From Coffea arabica (lineage: Eukaryota > Streptophyta > Magnoliopsida > Gentianales > Rubiaceae): 64,000 bases of DNA. The position numbers were made by a program, and so were the translations under genes. The stretch is from positions 12,711,557 through 12,775,556 of the forward strand of contig NC_092320.1 of assembly GCF_036785885.1 (NCBI RefSeq), in the 5' to 3' direction. The notes under the pieces are model-generated. The model had not been told where the DNA came from. It saw only the letters and a list, made by a program, of their open reading frames with translations, and did no database searches. The stretch's first letter is position 1. Every line of letters begins with the position of its first letter. Positions 38,170 through 51,331 of the stretch are shown here, in pieces.

Positions 38170-40640
38170 TTGTTGAGCATTTCAACGAACAACTTCACAT
38201 GATACTATACTACTATCAGTGAATAGGACTTGTATTATTTTCCCTCAAGATATATGCCTTTCCATGTTAGGTGGTTTATATAGACTGTCTAATAAGGAAT
38301 TTTCTCACTAACAGATTCATTATCATCTTAAATCTTAATCTCCTTAGCAAATGGATTATATTGATTGTGAAACCATACCTAAATGTCTCAATAATTATCT
38401 CTCTTTGAAACACAAGAAGTTAACGAACGGAAGTTTGTAGAACGTCTGGAAGGGAAGTTTATTGTTTAACTAATTATAGCAAACCCCAGATACCTCAGTG
38501 CAATTCATTAACTCCCATACAATTAAACTGACGTGTTATTTCCTTGAAGTGCCACTTGGTGCTTGCTTGGCTTCTTAATTGCCTGCCAACTGTTTTTGTC
38601 TGGATCAAAGTTCGGGTTTCCGTCCAAATTGGCAAGTTCCAAATTATGGTCGAATTTCCAAGTTTCAGCGATCACAGGCATTGAACTTTGTGTTTGCAGC
38701 TGGGAATTCTGCTGTCTTTCCCATTTGGCTGCCTAGCTTGCCAGCTACTCCTCTTGGGGGCTTGATCTTTACTTCTTTTGCCACTGGCCTCAAATTTCAG
38801 CAAAATCTGTTGCTAAAGATCCCATCCACACATAACCCTGCCTAAGTATTGAAAATCCCAACTTCGCCTTCTAAAGTTGTGAATGGTCATTTTGTCTTCT
38901 TGATTTGTTGCATGCATGCAACATGCCAAGTGTCCTGTGTCGTAATTGTTGTGTGTGTGTTTTTTTTTTCTTTTGTTTTCATGCTGCCTTGGTCCCGCCA
39001 ATGAAGTAGTTGTTTTTGAATTTTCTTTCACAAAGATTGCTAGATCGTTTTTCCAGCAACTTTGATTTCTTGGCATCTAATTTGCATGCCAAATTTCATC
39101 AGGAGCAGACTCCAATAGAGGTACGTAAGGGTAGGGTTTTGGATGTATGTTTGTTGCGGGTTCAATGTCTCTTGACTTTGTTAATGGCTCCAAAATTTTT
39201 CTGTCGACTTTGCTTTAATTTCGTGGCTTGGTATTTGGATACAGGAATCATTTTGTAACGCGATTTGGATCTTATATAACGTTTCTATGCTGGTTGATGA
39301 GTAGTTTTACGCGTGAAACTTGTCGATTTTTGCTGAAAGATACAAAGGAAATAATGTTTGGATAATATGCTACAACTAATTAAAGAGTACTCAACTTTCA
39401 TTGTTCTTCGACAATAAATTTAGTTGAGCTGATCAATGCATGGCAAAAAAAAAAAAAATTCAGGACAATCCACTGGTCGACAGAAATTGTGAATATTCTT
39501 ATAATAAGTGATATACCTTCTGGGATACCAAGTAATTGAGGTTTCAATAAGTCTTAATAATTGAATTTATGAGCCAAAACTTTAGTGTTTTTAAACCAAA
39601 GGTGTTTGAACATTGGGTGTATTCAACTCTTTTCTCTGTCGAACCCATCAAAAATTTTTTGTATTTGTATTTTTGTTTTGCTAGTTTCGAATGATGCTAG
39701 ATTTTTAGTTGAGAGAAAACAAGTGGAAGACTCAGAGGAGATCTTTACCAGTACTGAGCTTACAAAATCCTAATAGAAAATTGAGGATTTATTTTTTATA
39801 CCACCTATATATGTGAAGGATATTGATTATGTTCACTTGTATCTTTTTTCATTTCCTCCATTAAACAAAGCATAAGTGGATTGTTGCTTTTTAAATTGCT
39901 TTAATTAGTTTTACAATATCAAAAGTGAATGCATTATGAATGATGAGACATGGGATTCCAGAAGAATGAACTTTCAGGAACTTAAATTTTCAATTCCTCA
40001 TGCTTTTGACTATAGAACTAAATTCCAAAACACCTGCAAATCATTGCAATTAATTGGAATTCCTAGCAACTGTGACCTTTAGAGATAGTATTGATTGAAA
40101 ATGGAGATCCCAAATCGCAATTATGTCAGAGTTTTGTCCTTCAACTCCCACCTCTATAATCCACTATTTGTCTTTTTTTTTTATTAAAAAAATTGCACAA
40201 TTTGTCCAAAAATATATGTCAAGCACTTGGGATACAGAATATTAGGCATTAAGATATATAGCAAATCTCAACCTAATCTCTTTTTTAGTGTATCATTTGT
40301 AACTTTTGAAACAGCTTAGTAGAATCCTCTTTCCTTGTTCTCCAGTTATTTGAGCAATATCCACTGCATATATCAATAGGAAGTCGAGAATTCCACTTCA
40401 GTGGTCTTCATTTCAAAGCCATTTGACAACTTATCATGCCCCTTTGCACTCTGTCTCAAAAACTACATACAAATAAGGATTGAAAATAAACCATTGAACA
40501 AGAGAGTTAAAGTTCATGCCAGTCCAACAAATTATTGTTCAGACAAGTTATATAGACAGACATCGGAATTGGATTATAATGTGCAAAAAAATTAACAATA
40601 TTTTGTAGATTTTGATATTTTATGCGTATCCCATTTTAAT
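38170..40640. other. Spacer, no gene recognised
   Basis: Several short frames (such as 38579-38845, plus) have no family resemblance. A, T and GT tracts occur at 38951-38970 and 39446-39458. Nothing supportable. Confidence 0.35.
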
Positions 40641-40649
40641 GGTTTGGAT

Positions 40650-40777
40650 GTGTTTTTTTTTTTTTTTTTTTTGAAAAAACTTATCTTTATTGAATCATAA
40701 GAAAGTCACACATAGCAAGAAGCAACATAGAGACACGGCTATCGAGCCCTCCTACGGAACCTAGGGAACCCTAATCT
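40650..40777 (-). mobile_element. Possible 3' end of a retroposon in reverse orientation
   Basis: A T-run (40650-40671) followed by GAAAAAACTTATCTTTATTG reads on the minus strand as a 3' end with an AATAAAG signal followed by a poly(A) tail. No target-site duplication was identified, and the body is short or merged with the neighbouring element. Confidence 0.3.
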
Positions 40778-42003
40778 ATCCAGTCGGATATCCCCCGCAG
40801 ACCAGCCCCTAACATGATTTGGCTGACCCGACCCTAATATATCGGATCAGCCATTTTGCGACCCTAATCCGCTCCTAATATTTTCGGGTACCCGAATAGC
40901 GGGTACCCGAAAAAAAGGGGCGGGTCATAGGGTACCCGCCCCTAAAAAAAACTATTTTTCAATAAAAAAAATTTATTTTCTACTTAATATCAACATGTTT
41001 TTCAATAAAAAAAACATGCTTTTCCAATTAATATTGGTAGAGATATTGTAATTAAAGTCCATACATCACCATTCTCACACATTTCATTCCAATAATCAAA
41101 TCGATCTCATAAATTTAGTACATATTAGAATATCTAATAGACAAAACGAAGTTTCATAATAATTTTGAGTACATCACCATTTTCACACATTTCATACTTC
41201 TACAACACAACAAACACAAGGATAATAAGTATTTGGTAACTTCCCCAAGGATATTATGGTACAAGACCGCATCTCAAATAAGTCAATTGTGAAATCAAGT
41301 TCGGAAAAGAATTGAATAGAACTAATTATTTCTGAAAAAAATATAACCAAAATAATGTTAAAAATCTTCCCCAACTTTTTTACATCTTTGGAATAGACCT
41401 TATGGTATTAAGGTGATGAAAAAGAAAAATAAATTTCTTACACTAAATAAAAGAGACAAATTAAAGAGATATAATTGCAAATGAATGACACAAATATTTT
41501 AATTATCTAGCTAACAGAAAATTGAAACTCCAAACAAAAATCTTTGATTGAATTGATGCAAGATTTGCAGGAAAGATCGATGGAGGTAGAATAAAAATAA
41601 AAAAGATGAAAGGGATGAACAATTTTTATAACAGAGTTTCACAAATTTTTTTTTTCATTTTGTTCATGTTTCACCGAGAATATTCGCTTTCTTCAAAAAA
41701 AATGAGAAGAGTAGATCATATAGGATTAGAATATGAGGCTGCGAGCCACTTCACTTGCACTTAGAATTAAAAATTACAAAATTATAAAATGATCCCTACT
41801 TTTTTAATATTTATAAAATATACCCTGCGGGTCGGGTACCCGCGGGTTTATATTTTTCTGATCCGTATCCGTACCCGATTTTTCGGGTACCCGACCCTCA
41901 TCTGCCCCGCTAAGAAAAATCGGATCGGGTATCCTATTTTTTGGATCGAATCGGATCGGGTTCATCGGGTTTTCGGATCGGCGGGTTTTTTTGCCCACCC
42001 CTA
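40778..42003. mobile_element. hAT-like non-autonomous element with GC-rich ends
   Basis: Both flanks are full of CGGGTACCCG palindromes and CGGATCGGGT-type words (40830-40945 and 41820-42000), and the middle is AT-rich. The right end on the minus strand reads TAGGGGTGGGCAAAAAAACC, a common start of plant hAT elements. The left end is ragged, with an inner hairpin AGGGGCGGGT...ACCCGCCCCT at 40916-40943. No transposase frame was seen. The boundaries are approximate and no target-site duplication was found. Confidence 0.45.
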
Positions 42004-42613
42004 CTGTTACTTATATACCTCAATCACTAGTATAATTCCATCAAACACAAAATATTGTACCATGTTTTTTCTTTTCAATGTTGTACCTTGTTACCGGTGA
42101 AAATAATCAAGATTATGAAAAAATATATATATAAATGTATTGGCTGTGAAAGACACACTTTGGAATCTGCTATTCAAACGTGAAATAGAAGTTCCAATGA
42201 GAAACAGCACGAAGAAAAATAAATATTCACCCAGTCAAAATTAAATCCATTATTTACAGGTTTTCTAAGTCTACTTCTCAAATGGAAGGAAGAATTAAGT
42301 CTAAAACACTATTGTCTTAGTTGTTCCCTAGACGCTAAGTCTTGGTGTTATTTCCACGTAAGCACTTTTGACTATAGGATGAGAATCATGGAAAAGTTGT
42401 TATGATAATTAGTGCTCAAATCTTTTGAGCCTTAGTGCAGGGTGATCAGACGTTGTTTGATTAATGCAAGATTAACGCAGGTTTAGATTCTTTGAGAAAA
42501 CACAAAAAGAAGACAATCCAATCAGAGAATAAATCATCCCATCTGTTAACGTACGTAAGTTGTTCTCTTTTAGAGAAAAACAAACGTAAGGAGCAAAAGC
42601 TTTAGAAATTTTA

Positions 42614-42754
42614 CCTTGTTTGGATTGCGGTTTTCCGCCGAAAAATTGTGTTGTTTTCCGTGATCACATTTCCCTATTATCTTTTTCCCTCACATACATC
42701 AAATCGCTACAGTAATTTTTCCATGAAAAATGACGGAAAATGCAATCCAAACGG
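42614..42754. mobile_element. MITE, about 141 bp, second copy of the 14430 family
   Basis: Ends CCTTGTTTGGATTGCGG and GCAATCCAAACGG are inverted. The interior (TTTTCCGTGATCACATTTCC, CGCTACAGTAATTTTTCCAT) matches the reverse of the element at 14430-14575. Confidence 0.65.
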
Positions 42755-42759
42755 TTTTT

Positions 42760-44280
42760 CCAATTCAGATTCTTCAATAGGAAGATATGTCTGTCTCCCA
42801 ACTATACCCACTTTATACATAAATCCATGACTACAGAAAATGCATCATATGATTCTATATATATGTGTGTGTGTGTGAACTGCATTGACAAAATATACAA
42901 TTTTCTTAGTGAAAACATGCACTAGTATAATGTTTAAAGACTAGTTTAAACCACCACTTGAGTACATTAAACTTGATTAAACAACACTAATTAATCAAGC
43001 TGTTATTAGGCTTGCATGATGCTTCCGACATGGCTTCAGTTTGTTATCATGTGAGGGAAGTACGGGATCTGCATTAGAATACAATGGCAAAATCTACTAG
43101 TTCTCCGACAATGTCTACTTTCTTATTATTTGCTAATTAACCCATCTCAAACTTTTAATTTTTATCATTTAATTATTTATTGTTAGAAGAGGAGAATTGG
43201 ATGAGGGAATCACAATTCTTTTCTCGCCAACTATCAGAGCTTTACCATGAATTTACCAATTGTCAAATGAACAATTTCTACATTTAATTTTAACATTTAA
43301 CATAAGTACGTATTTTTTATTCCTTTATTATCTGCGTGGTTCGTTCCACTCCTAAAAGTGTTTTCGCATGAATACAGAGCCCAAATTATGGTTTCAAAAG
43401 CTGATCAAGCATAAGAATTTATTATCTCGAGAACATCTTCAACCTTATATATGACATATATCTTAATTTTTCCAATGGATGATGTGATTGTTAAAATTTT
43501 ACCCTAGAATAACAAAGAAAGATGTCCACCAACTATTATGAAAGCATTTCTAAGAAAAGTTTTTACCTAAGAACTACAAAGAAAGATGGTCATCTTAGTA
43601 TTTGAAATTTTATTTAAGAAAATATGTATTTTCTATGAGATCAATTTTCTAATACAGAAAGATATTGGATCACAAACCAAATTGACTCTAGAACACTATG
43701 TGCTTATGGCATTTAATTTCTTCTGCTGAAGGACCTTTTGAGGCAAACATATTGATCAACTAAAGAAATCATGAGGAATACATGACGTCGGCTCTCATTT
43801 AATTTTTTTTTTTAAAAAAAAAAGGTAAAACGAGGAAATCTGTCACGGTAGAGTAGATGAAAAGATCGAGAGTTAAAAAAAAAAAAAAAAAGATTCGAGA
43901 TGTGTGATTTATACGCAATGTTGTTGATTGAATATGTATAGGACCACTTGTTATTCACCCTTCGTAGCTTCTTAAATTGTGGCCTAAGATGTTGAAGATT
44001 GATGCACAGTTGTGGGATTTCATGCATGACCTCCTGATTCACAATCCTTAGAATCAAATTTCTAAAGCCTTGTCAATTGGATTTAGAAGCTTTTGCATCA
44101 AATATTCCTCACTTTTGCACGTGTGGGAAGCTAACTGATGACTTTCCCTTCGGAATCTTGTTCAAAAAAAATTGCTATTCCCACTGAAAACTGTAATATT
44201 AACACTTCACATCGTACGTATAGGTTTGGAATCAGATAAGACTCCCTTTTCGGTCGTCATCTTTGATTCTTTGTATTAAT
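42760..44280. other. Spacer, no gene recognised
   Basis: AT-rich, with a short GT run at about 42865-42878 and A-tracts near 43812-43823 and 43876-43892. No conserved protein or RNA gene seen. Confidence 0.35.
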
Positions 44281-44291
44281 GAGCATTTTTT

Positions 44292-44467
44292 GTATTACCA
44301 CTCCACATATGTTTGTGTAGTGCACTCGTTTGGTCTGATGGTGATTCAGTCCCGTCAGGTTCTCCTGACTCAATTGGATGATCCCATAGAGTAGATTCCC
44401 CTCTTAGGAGTAGGAGTAAACTAAGTTAAAATAGGTATGCCGTTATCACCAAAAAAAAAAAAAAAAA
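44292..44467 (+). mobile_element. Short poly(A) retroposon (SINE candidate), 176 bp with 11 bp target-site duplication
   Basis: The body ends in about 16-18 A (after TATGCCGTTATCACC) and is flanked by the direct repeat GAGCATTTTTT at 44281-44291 and 44468-44478, the hallmark of target-primed retroposition. Inside, TTTGGTCTGATGG and GGTTCTCCTGACTC weakly resemble the A and B boxes of a tRNA-derived polymerase III promoter. A very 5'-truncated LINE is an alternative. Confidence 0.7.
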
Positions 44468-44479
44468 GAGCATTTTTTA

Positions 44480-47400
44480 GTTACAAATGTCAGCAATCCA
44501 AGCAAGCCAGTATTCTTATCTATTCAGCAACAGCATTAGACTGAATATTTACTAATTTTAGGTGAATTCTAACTGGATTGATTGTAAGGTATCCCCACCA
44601 AATGTGGACATTCAATGGTGACCCATCGCGGGCCGTCAATAGAGAGTGATATAATGCAATGAAACTTTCCACATAAGTGTTGATTACTTTTGATCCTTCA
44701 TTTCTTGTATTGTACTAAAATCCTGGGAGAAAATAATCCCAAGATGGGGCCATTCTAGACAAGGAGAATTTTCAGATGCATGTGGCTTTTTATTTGGTCA
44801 TCCTTGTGGCTTCGACAAGAAGTCGATTGTTGTCTCCCGTGTCAATCTTTACGACTAAAGTTTCTCTTATTCTGATTCGAGATTGTTTGTTTTTTTTTTT
44901 TTTTGGAGAATAATATTATAACAAATTTTGTAACATGACACATTTGAGATTAAAAAAAAAAGGTACTAAAAAAACGTGTTTAGTGAATTATACAAAAGAA
45001 AAAAATCTGAATAATGGCCAATCCAAGTGCACATGGAGTTTGGATTGTGTGTTTTTGAAGAAGAATAGAATCTTAGAACCTTTTAGACAACATTGTGTTA
45101 AAAAAAAAAAATACAATTAGAAAAGGTATTTGAACTTCTTCAAAAATAAATTTTTGAAAAACAGTCAATCAACAGATGTAGTTAGAAGGGTTGAAATTGA
45201 ACATCTGATTGTTCTCCAATATCTTTTGAATGCAACGAGACATTAACAAAAAGAACTTGTTAGGGACAATAATATTTGGAGTTGAGTAGTTCTAAATCAA
45301 CTAAAAAAGAGTAGCTTGCTTGCTTGTCAAGAATTTGACTGGGAAAACAGAAATTACTTGATAAGTACACTGATTCACTCTCATTTTTTGGACTTAATTT
45401 TTCAAGTTACATGAGCTGATCGAGCATCTTTTTCCTTTTTTTCCTTTTCCTATTTTTGGGTATATATTTAAAAGAGATCCACACTTCTCCTAGTATGCAA
45501 GCAACATTATCTATATATATGCTGAAAAACTTGGTTCAAGAATAAGTATAAGAACATGGATGTGGACACAAAAGACTACTTTTTGATTGTTTAACAAAGT
45601 TCCTAGCATTGCATCTGCACCTAATATTTAGACAACTTGGATGTGGCGGATAAGAAGAAAGGCCCATTGTGCAATTATAGTGATAGACATCTCAACAGTG
45701 AATTTGCTCCTCCTGATTATTAAATGCATTTTCAATAATGAGTAGTACTTATTGAAATATATATATATATATATGTTTATAATGATGAAATACATCCACT
45801 CATATCATGGCAGATATCTTCCTGGACGAATCTTGAGTAACTTTGTTCATGGCTTTATCAGCAACACCATTCCACCTATATAGCAAAAAAAAATTAAGCA
45901 CCACCAAGTAAGAAACATTTACATGCATGATCACATAGAACTTCAATTCTGCAATTTTCTGGAATGACTTCTATCTAACTACAATTCTATCACTCCTCTT
46001 CCCTCTCTCTTTGCGTCTGATAGCTAGGGTGTTAATTGATTACTTTACACGAAGAGGCTAACATTCTCCATGTTACGTGAAAAACAAACAATTCGTACGT
46101 CCCAAAGTTTTTATATAATAGTGCATTGGGACCATAAAACTTCTAAAAACAACAAAACTACGTTACAATCTAATGCAGATTTATGCAAATAGTAATTTTC
46201 AGTTTGCTGTATTTGTGCATGATATTGATCCTCTGAGAAGTTTAACCATTTTGGAATAATTCAAGCCAATTTCATTTTGTCAACATTCTTGATGAAATTT
46301 TTGGTGAAAAGGCCAAAAATGAGAGCCAGAGGTCATAGTGGACATGTGAAATTGACATAGCTAGAAACTTCAAGTCGGGAGTCATTTATTGCTGTGGATC
46401 GACAAATATGCAGCTTGTAGAAAATGGGAATAACATTTACATGCATGTCATATTCTAACTATGACACCGACGGATGGAAACGATGGTAGGCATTTTGCAT
46501 CAAATTAAGCCAAGTGCCGACATTCTTCAATATGCAAGGGAAAGACCATTCTTGATAAGCGAGATGATGGAGGAGTTCTTTTTCTTTGGCGTGCATAGAC
46601 CATGACGGCAATAACATGTAAAATTGGAGTTATAGATAATTATCCCATATAATTTAAATAAAAGTGTGAAATTGACATAAGTAGGTTGACAAAGTTGCTA
46701 TTTATTCTAATTAAAAAACACGAGTAATTAGGTTTATCTCATAAATCTTTCCTTTTAACATCTTGTGAGCACAATATGTTTTGTTTCACTCTGCTCTTAA
46801 GTAAAATATTTCTTATCCTTCTTCATGATAAACTAGGAGATGAGGCACTCATCCTTGTTAATTTCTTATATATAAGGGCTCGGTCAAAACTTTACAATTT
46901 AAGGATAATTTGACTTTTTTTTTTGTTAATCTTAATATGGCTAATAACTTAGAGAGCAGATCTGGTCACACGCTGACAGGTTTCAAACAAATGTTTTGAT
47001 GGTTATTAGCTAGCAATGGAATCATTTTAGTTAACAACTAGAGGAAGATTGAAACAAAAAAATAAAAATAAAAATAAAAAGAGAATAGAATTCAAGAAGT
47101 TGCTGATCATTGGTACAAACTTTCACCTGTGGATTCAAGAAAGCGTTTTCTTCCAATTACCGCATAATCATTCAACGTAGGTCCCTTGGGTAATAAGAAT
47201 AACATGGGATACAAGGTAAGACTTCCTCACAACTTTTGAAAAGAGAAGAGTTTATACCCTAACTTTAAGGCTTCATTAAGCATTAATCAATCTAACTAAT
47301 CAAACCTAAACTTTTGTTTCCACGCTTTGATGTAGGGTTTTAAGTATCTTACGTTTGCTTGTCCTCCTTTTACATGCCCATCCAAAAGGGTTAGTGACTC

Positions 47401-48800
47401 ATAGTGGTTCATTCTGAATTTCTCCTAGAAAGTTGAATTCTTGTGTGTAAAGCATACAGGTTTAATTAGGGACAAAACACCATTAGTGGAGGAAAAGTTG
47501 TTGGCTTTTTCCTTCCAGCTTATTTTAAATAGGATTTTTCTATTGCTAGTAACTCTTAAGGATAGTTTTATGGAACTTAAAAAAGTAAAGTTTGAGGTGC
47601 CATGTTCTTTTTAACTAAGCTTTTGGCATCTCTTCATTGTCCCTAGCAGTAGAAGCGGAAAGGAACTTTGAATAGATTTATGATGGGCCGGTGCTTTCAT
47701 CATCACGGACATGCAGAGCCTTTGGCATATACAACACCTGTTGCAAAAGCATGGATTTGAATCTTGCAAAAAAGTATTTATCAATGCTAAACGTTATATC
47801 TAGAAGGTGTTAATTAACACACCCAGCTAAGACTTTAACTTAACCAAGTGATATCATTGAAATAACACTTGTTGGACAAAATTAAATTGACCTTTCTTAA
47901 TAAAAAGTAGTAGTTTTTCTGATTTTTTTTTTTTTTTTTTAGAATTAAGCTAGTTTTCTTTCAAGTTTCACGAGCGTCACATGTTGTTTCTTGTTATCAT
48001 TGACAATCACATATACTGGTAAGAAACTGGAAAGATCAACATCAAATTTAATTTTGTTATGTGTTTTGTGCATAACAGCCACAATATTGAGAGAGAAGAT
48101 CATTGATGTTTAACAAACATTACCAACTAATTTGGAAATAGTCTTCACAGGAATCACTCACGAGTGAAACAAAGCACAAGAAACAATTCACCTATAAGAG
48201 GCATTAGTAAATTCTCATACTAAAACATTCCCATTTTACACGGTTCATCTTGTTTTGGAAATAGAAATAAAAAAAAAATTTGCGGGGGGGGGGGGGGACT
48301 TCAATTGTTTTTTCTCCATTTTCCTTTATAAGGGGCTAATGTTGATTGACGACAGAAATAGGATGGTATCCAGCGTAAAGAAGGTTCATTAAAGTATTAT
48401 TGTGTAGTCCCATCAAAAAAAAAAAAAAGAAATTTGAGAGAGAACTTATAACAATTAAAGTCTACACCTAAATCCTCCCAACTTTCCTCTATTTCTTTTT
48501 TGCAATGATGACACAATACTTCTATTGTAAAAAGGGGGAACCAATGGTCATCTTTTGCTTGATTGGTGCGTCTCTCTTGCCTAATATCATCTGTGATCAA
48601 AAAGCAAGGCCTCTTTTCCCTATTATAGACTAACAATGTTCATGAGAGAGGGAAAAGGACAGACTTTGAAAGTCTACCACTTGCTTTGAGTATAAGAAGC
48701 TACCGAAACCTTTTGGAGGAGAGGAGAGGGAATGGCTCTCAATTCTCCCCATCTGTGAGTAAGTAGTTGTTATGCATATGTTTGCTTAAAGTTTGACCTT
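44480..48800. other. Spacer, no gene recognised
   Basis: Low-complexity AT-rich DNA with T-runs at about 44889-44904 and 47922-47940, and a 14-base G run at 48284-48297. I saw no supportable gene. Confidence 0.35.
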
Positions 48801-48809
48801 CATGCCATG

Positions 48810-48812
<3 letters not shown>

Positions 48813-48840
<28 letters not shown>

Positions 48841-48841
48841 C
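48813..48841. repeat. (AC)n microsatellite
   Basis: About 14 AC units. Confidence 0.9.
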
Positions 48842-49071
48842 AAGAGATAGCAATGTACACACATTTGCATAAAGTTGACGTGGGGCTTGGCTTGCACTAG
48901 TGAAAAGAGTTTTGGGCCCTCTTGTCTCATGATATTCCATCAATTAGCCTTTAGAGAAGCCTTTTAACGATCATAATCTGATCAATTGCAAATTTGAACT
49001 CGAGCTAGGGTGGTTGCTTATAAAACTTGAAAGCTTAATTATGGGACATTGGCCATGTGGAGATCATTTGA

Positions 49072-49102
<31 letters not shown>

Positions 49103-51240
49103 TCGTCAAAACAATAATGTTTAATTAAATCACCAATTAGGTACTAATTAACTAGCATTTTGGAATCACTTTTGAGCAAGAAAATTAAGTGCTAACAAAT
49201 TGTTAAAAGTCTACATGCGCTTTATGCGGCTAGCTAGATGTAGAGGTCATGAACATTAATCAGTAGTAGAAATATTTGCTAATTTAGCAATTAGATCAAA
49301 AGGGGAATAATCCTTCGAGCGGAGGGCACTTGTTATTCTAGCAATCTTTGCTTGGATTAGAAAGGCATTTCATTGAATCATGTTCCTCCATTATTGGCAA
49401 TGTTAGATGGCATGAAAAGGCAAAGGTGTAGTGGGAGAAAAGTTTTCTGTTATGGATGACATCCAAGTACAAAGTAACAGCTGTAAGTGATGTTGGGGTG
49501 AAATAATATGGGGAGAGAGTTTGTTTCAATTTAAACTAGTTAGGAAGGAATGAAATGATGGGAAGAAATCTAAGGATGCGTTAAAAGTGGGAGTTGGAAT
49601 TGAGGGTGGTGAAGAAACCTCAGGAGCTTTTTACAGTGGAAGAAATTATTACGGTATCATGCTTAAGATGTAGGTATGTTTGAGAAGAAAGCAAAGCTTA
49701 ATCAAGAAAGGTTCCACCAACCCCCTCTTTTGTCCGGAACTTCCCTGGTTGATCTCCAAAAACAAACCACCCCATCGATCCCCACAACCCAAAAAAATCA
49801 ACCAAAAAAAAAAACACCAAAATAAGAAGAAATCCCAAAGAATGAAAGGAAAAACTCAATCGATTGTGCAAAAACTTTATTTGAACTTTTGCATCTCACG
49901 TACAACCTTATTCAATACACAGCTCTAGCGGTCATGCATGTTGCAGCTACCTTTTATTTGCTTCGCCTAGAGCCAACATCGCCATGATCAACTTGCATAA
50001 GTTTCGTATGTATACAAGTGATCTTTTCTAGCTGTAACTCTTGTAAGGAAAAGAAAAGATAATTGTAGTACGTACTCAACGCCCGTATCGACTTCTCTCT
50101 TCTCCTCCCAGCTACCATTTTGCGCCTAAAGACCTACAAAATATTGATGGAAATGGAAGCTAACAGAAGAGAGGTTTTCATTTAGGAAAAAATTAGGTAG
50201 AAGGTTGGAATCTTGGTACAGAGCACTTTGTTAAAGTATAGAATATGGAACTAATCCTAGAAAGGTAACGCAGTGTGCTTTAAATTCGCAATATCGACAA
50301 GTTCACGCGGAAAATTGAAATTTTTGTGCAAATAAATGTATTGCTCAAAGTCACATCCTGTGTAGTTTTCAATAACCCTTTTCAAACACCACTGACCACC
50401 CTCAGGAAAAAAGGAAGAGAAGGAAAGAATATTGAACGATGGGGAGGAGGGAGGAGATGAATTTGTTGTCTTTTTTCTACTTCATCTAATTTAATCATTC
50501 TTTACATTTATGCATTTACTCTGGGCTGCATCTCAATTTGTCCAGTTTTACGTCCCCAGAAAGAAAACAAAAAAGCATATGTTCATTCTTGATCGGCTGT
50601 GATCATGGTTTGTGTTTTCATTTTGAATAAAGATATCGAAATGGGAGACAATTCTTGTAAAATTTTGTCATTCTTCAAAATTATTCAGCAAGGCACACGG
50701 TTCGTGGAGAAATTTGAAGACAATTTTTGTTTTGCCGAAGCAAAAGAGTGCCCAACATATAATTCTCCCTAGTCAACAATAAAAGAAACTGATTTTCAAC
50801 TTTGCATACAGTACAAGTCAACCTTGTCATGTGGACGAAGGAGCAAACCCCATTGAGTTATTCTTCCTCTTAAATCATTTGACCAATTGTTTCTGATTTA
50901 ACAGAGACGAACAATTTACACTTCAGATATATATATATGTGCAAAGGCAACTTCCTGGAGACTTGTTAACTGAAAATGGTCAAATTAAATTGCCATAATG
51001 CATCACCATTTTTTTCATCCCAAAATAATCCTGAAAAGAACTTTTAGAATAAGCATATGCCAAATAATTCTGAAAAGCAAAGAAATCCTTTATAAACTAC
51101 GTCCTCTAATTGACCGCCAATTCAAGGGCAGTTTGGGTATTTTCTAAGCAGTAAGAGCAGCTTAGGTTGAGTAATAAGGGCAATTAATCACATGAAATAG
51201 GCACAGGCTCTAAATTGATTCTTTTTCCTTTTCCGTTAAT
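48842..51240. other. Spacer, no gene recognised
   Basis: A (GT)n(TA)n stretch lies at about 49073-49100. No conserved frame or RNA gene recognised. Confidence 0.35.
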
Positions 51241-51287
51241 GCATTGATTAGATATTTGATGTAGAGATCTTCTTTTTTTTTTTTTTT

Positions 51288-51331
51288 GGAAGAAAGATAT
51301 TTTTTTTTTTGATAAGGTGGAAGAAAGATAT
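51288..51331. repeat. 13 bp direct repeats flanking a tiny T-rich insertion
   Basis: GGAAGAAAGATAT occurs at 51288-51300 and 51319-51331, bracketing a T-run plus GATAAGGT. On the minus strand the insert reads ACCTTATC plus an A-tail, like the very end of a retroposon. Confidence 0.5.

Noticed and set aside
38579..38845. 88-codon plus-strand ORF
   Set aside because: No recognised domain, no promoter evidence; chance ORF most likely.
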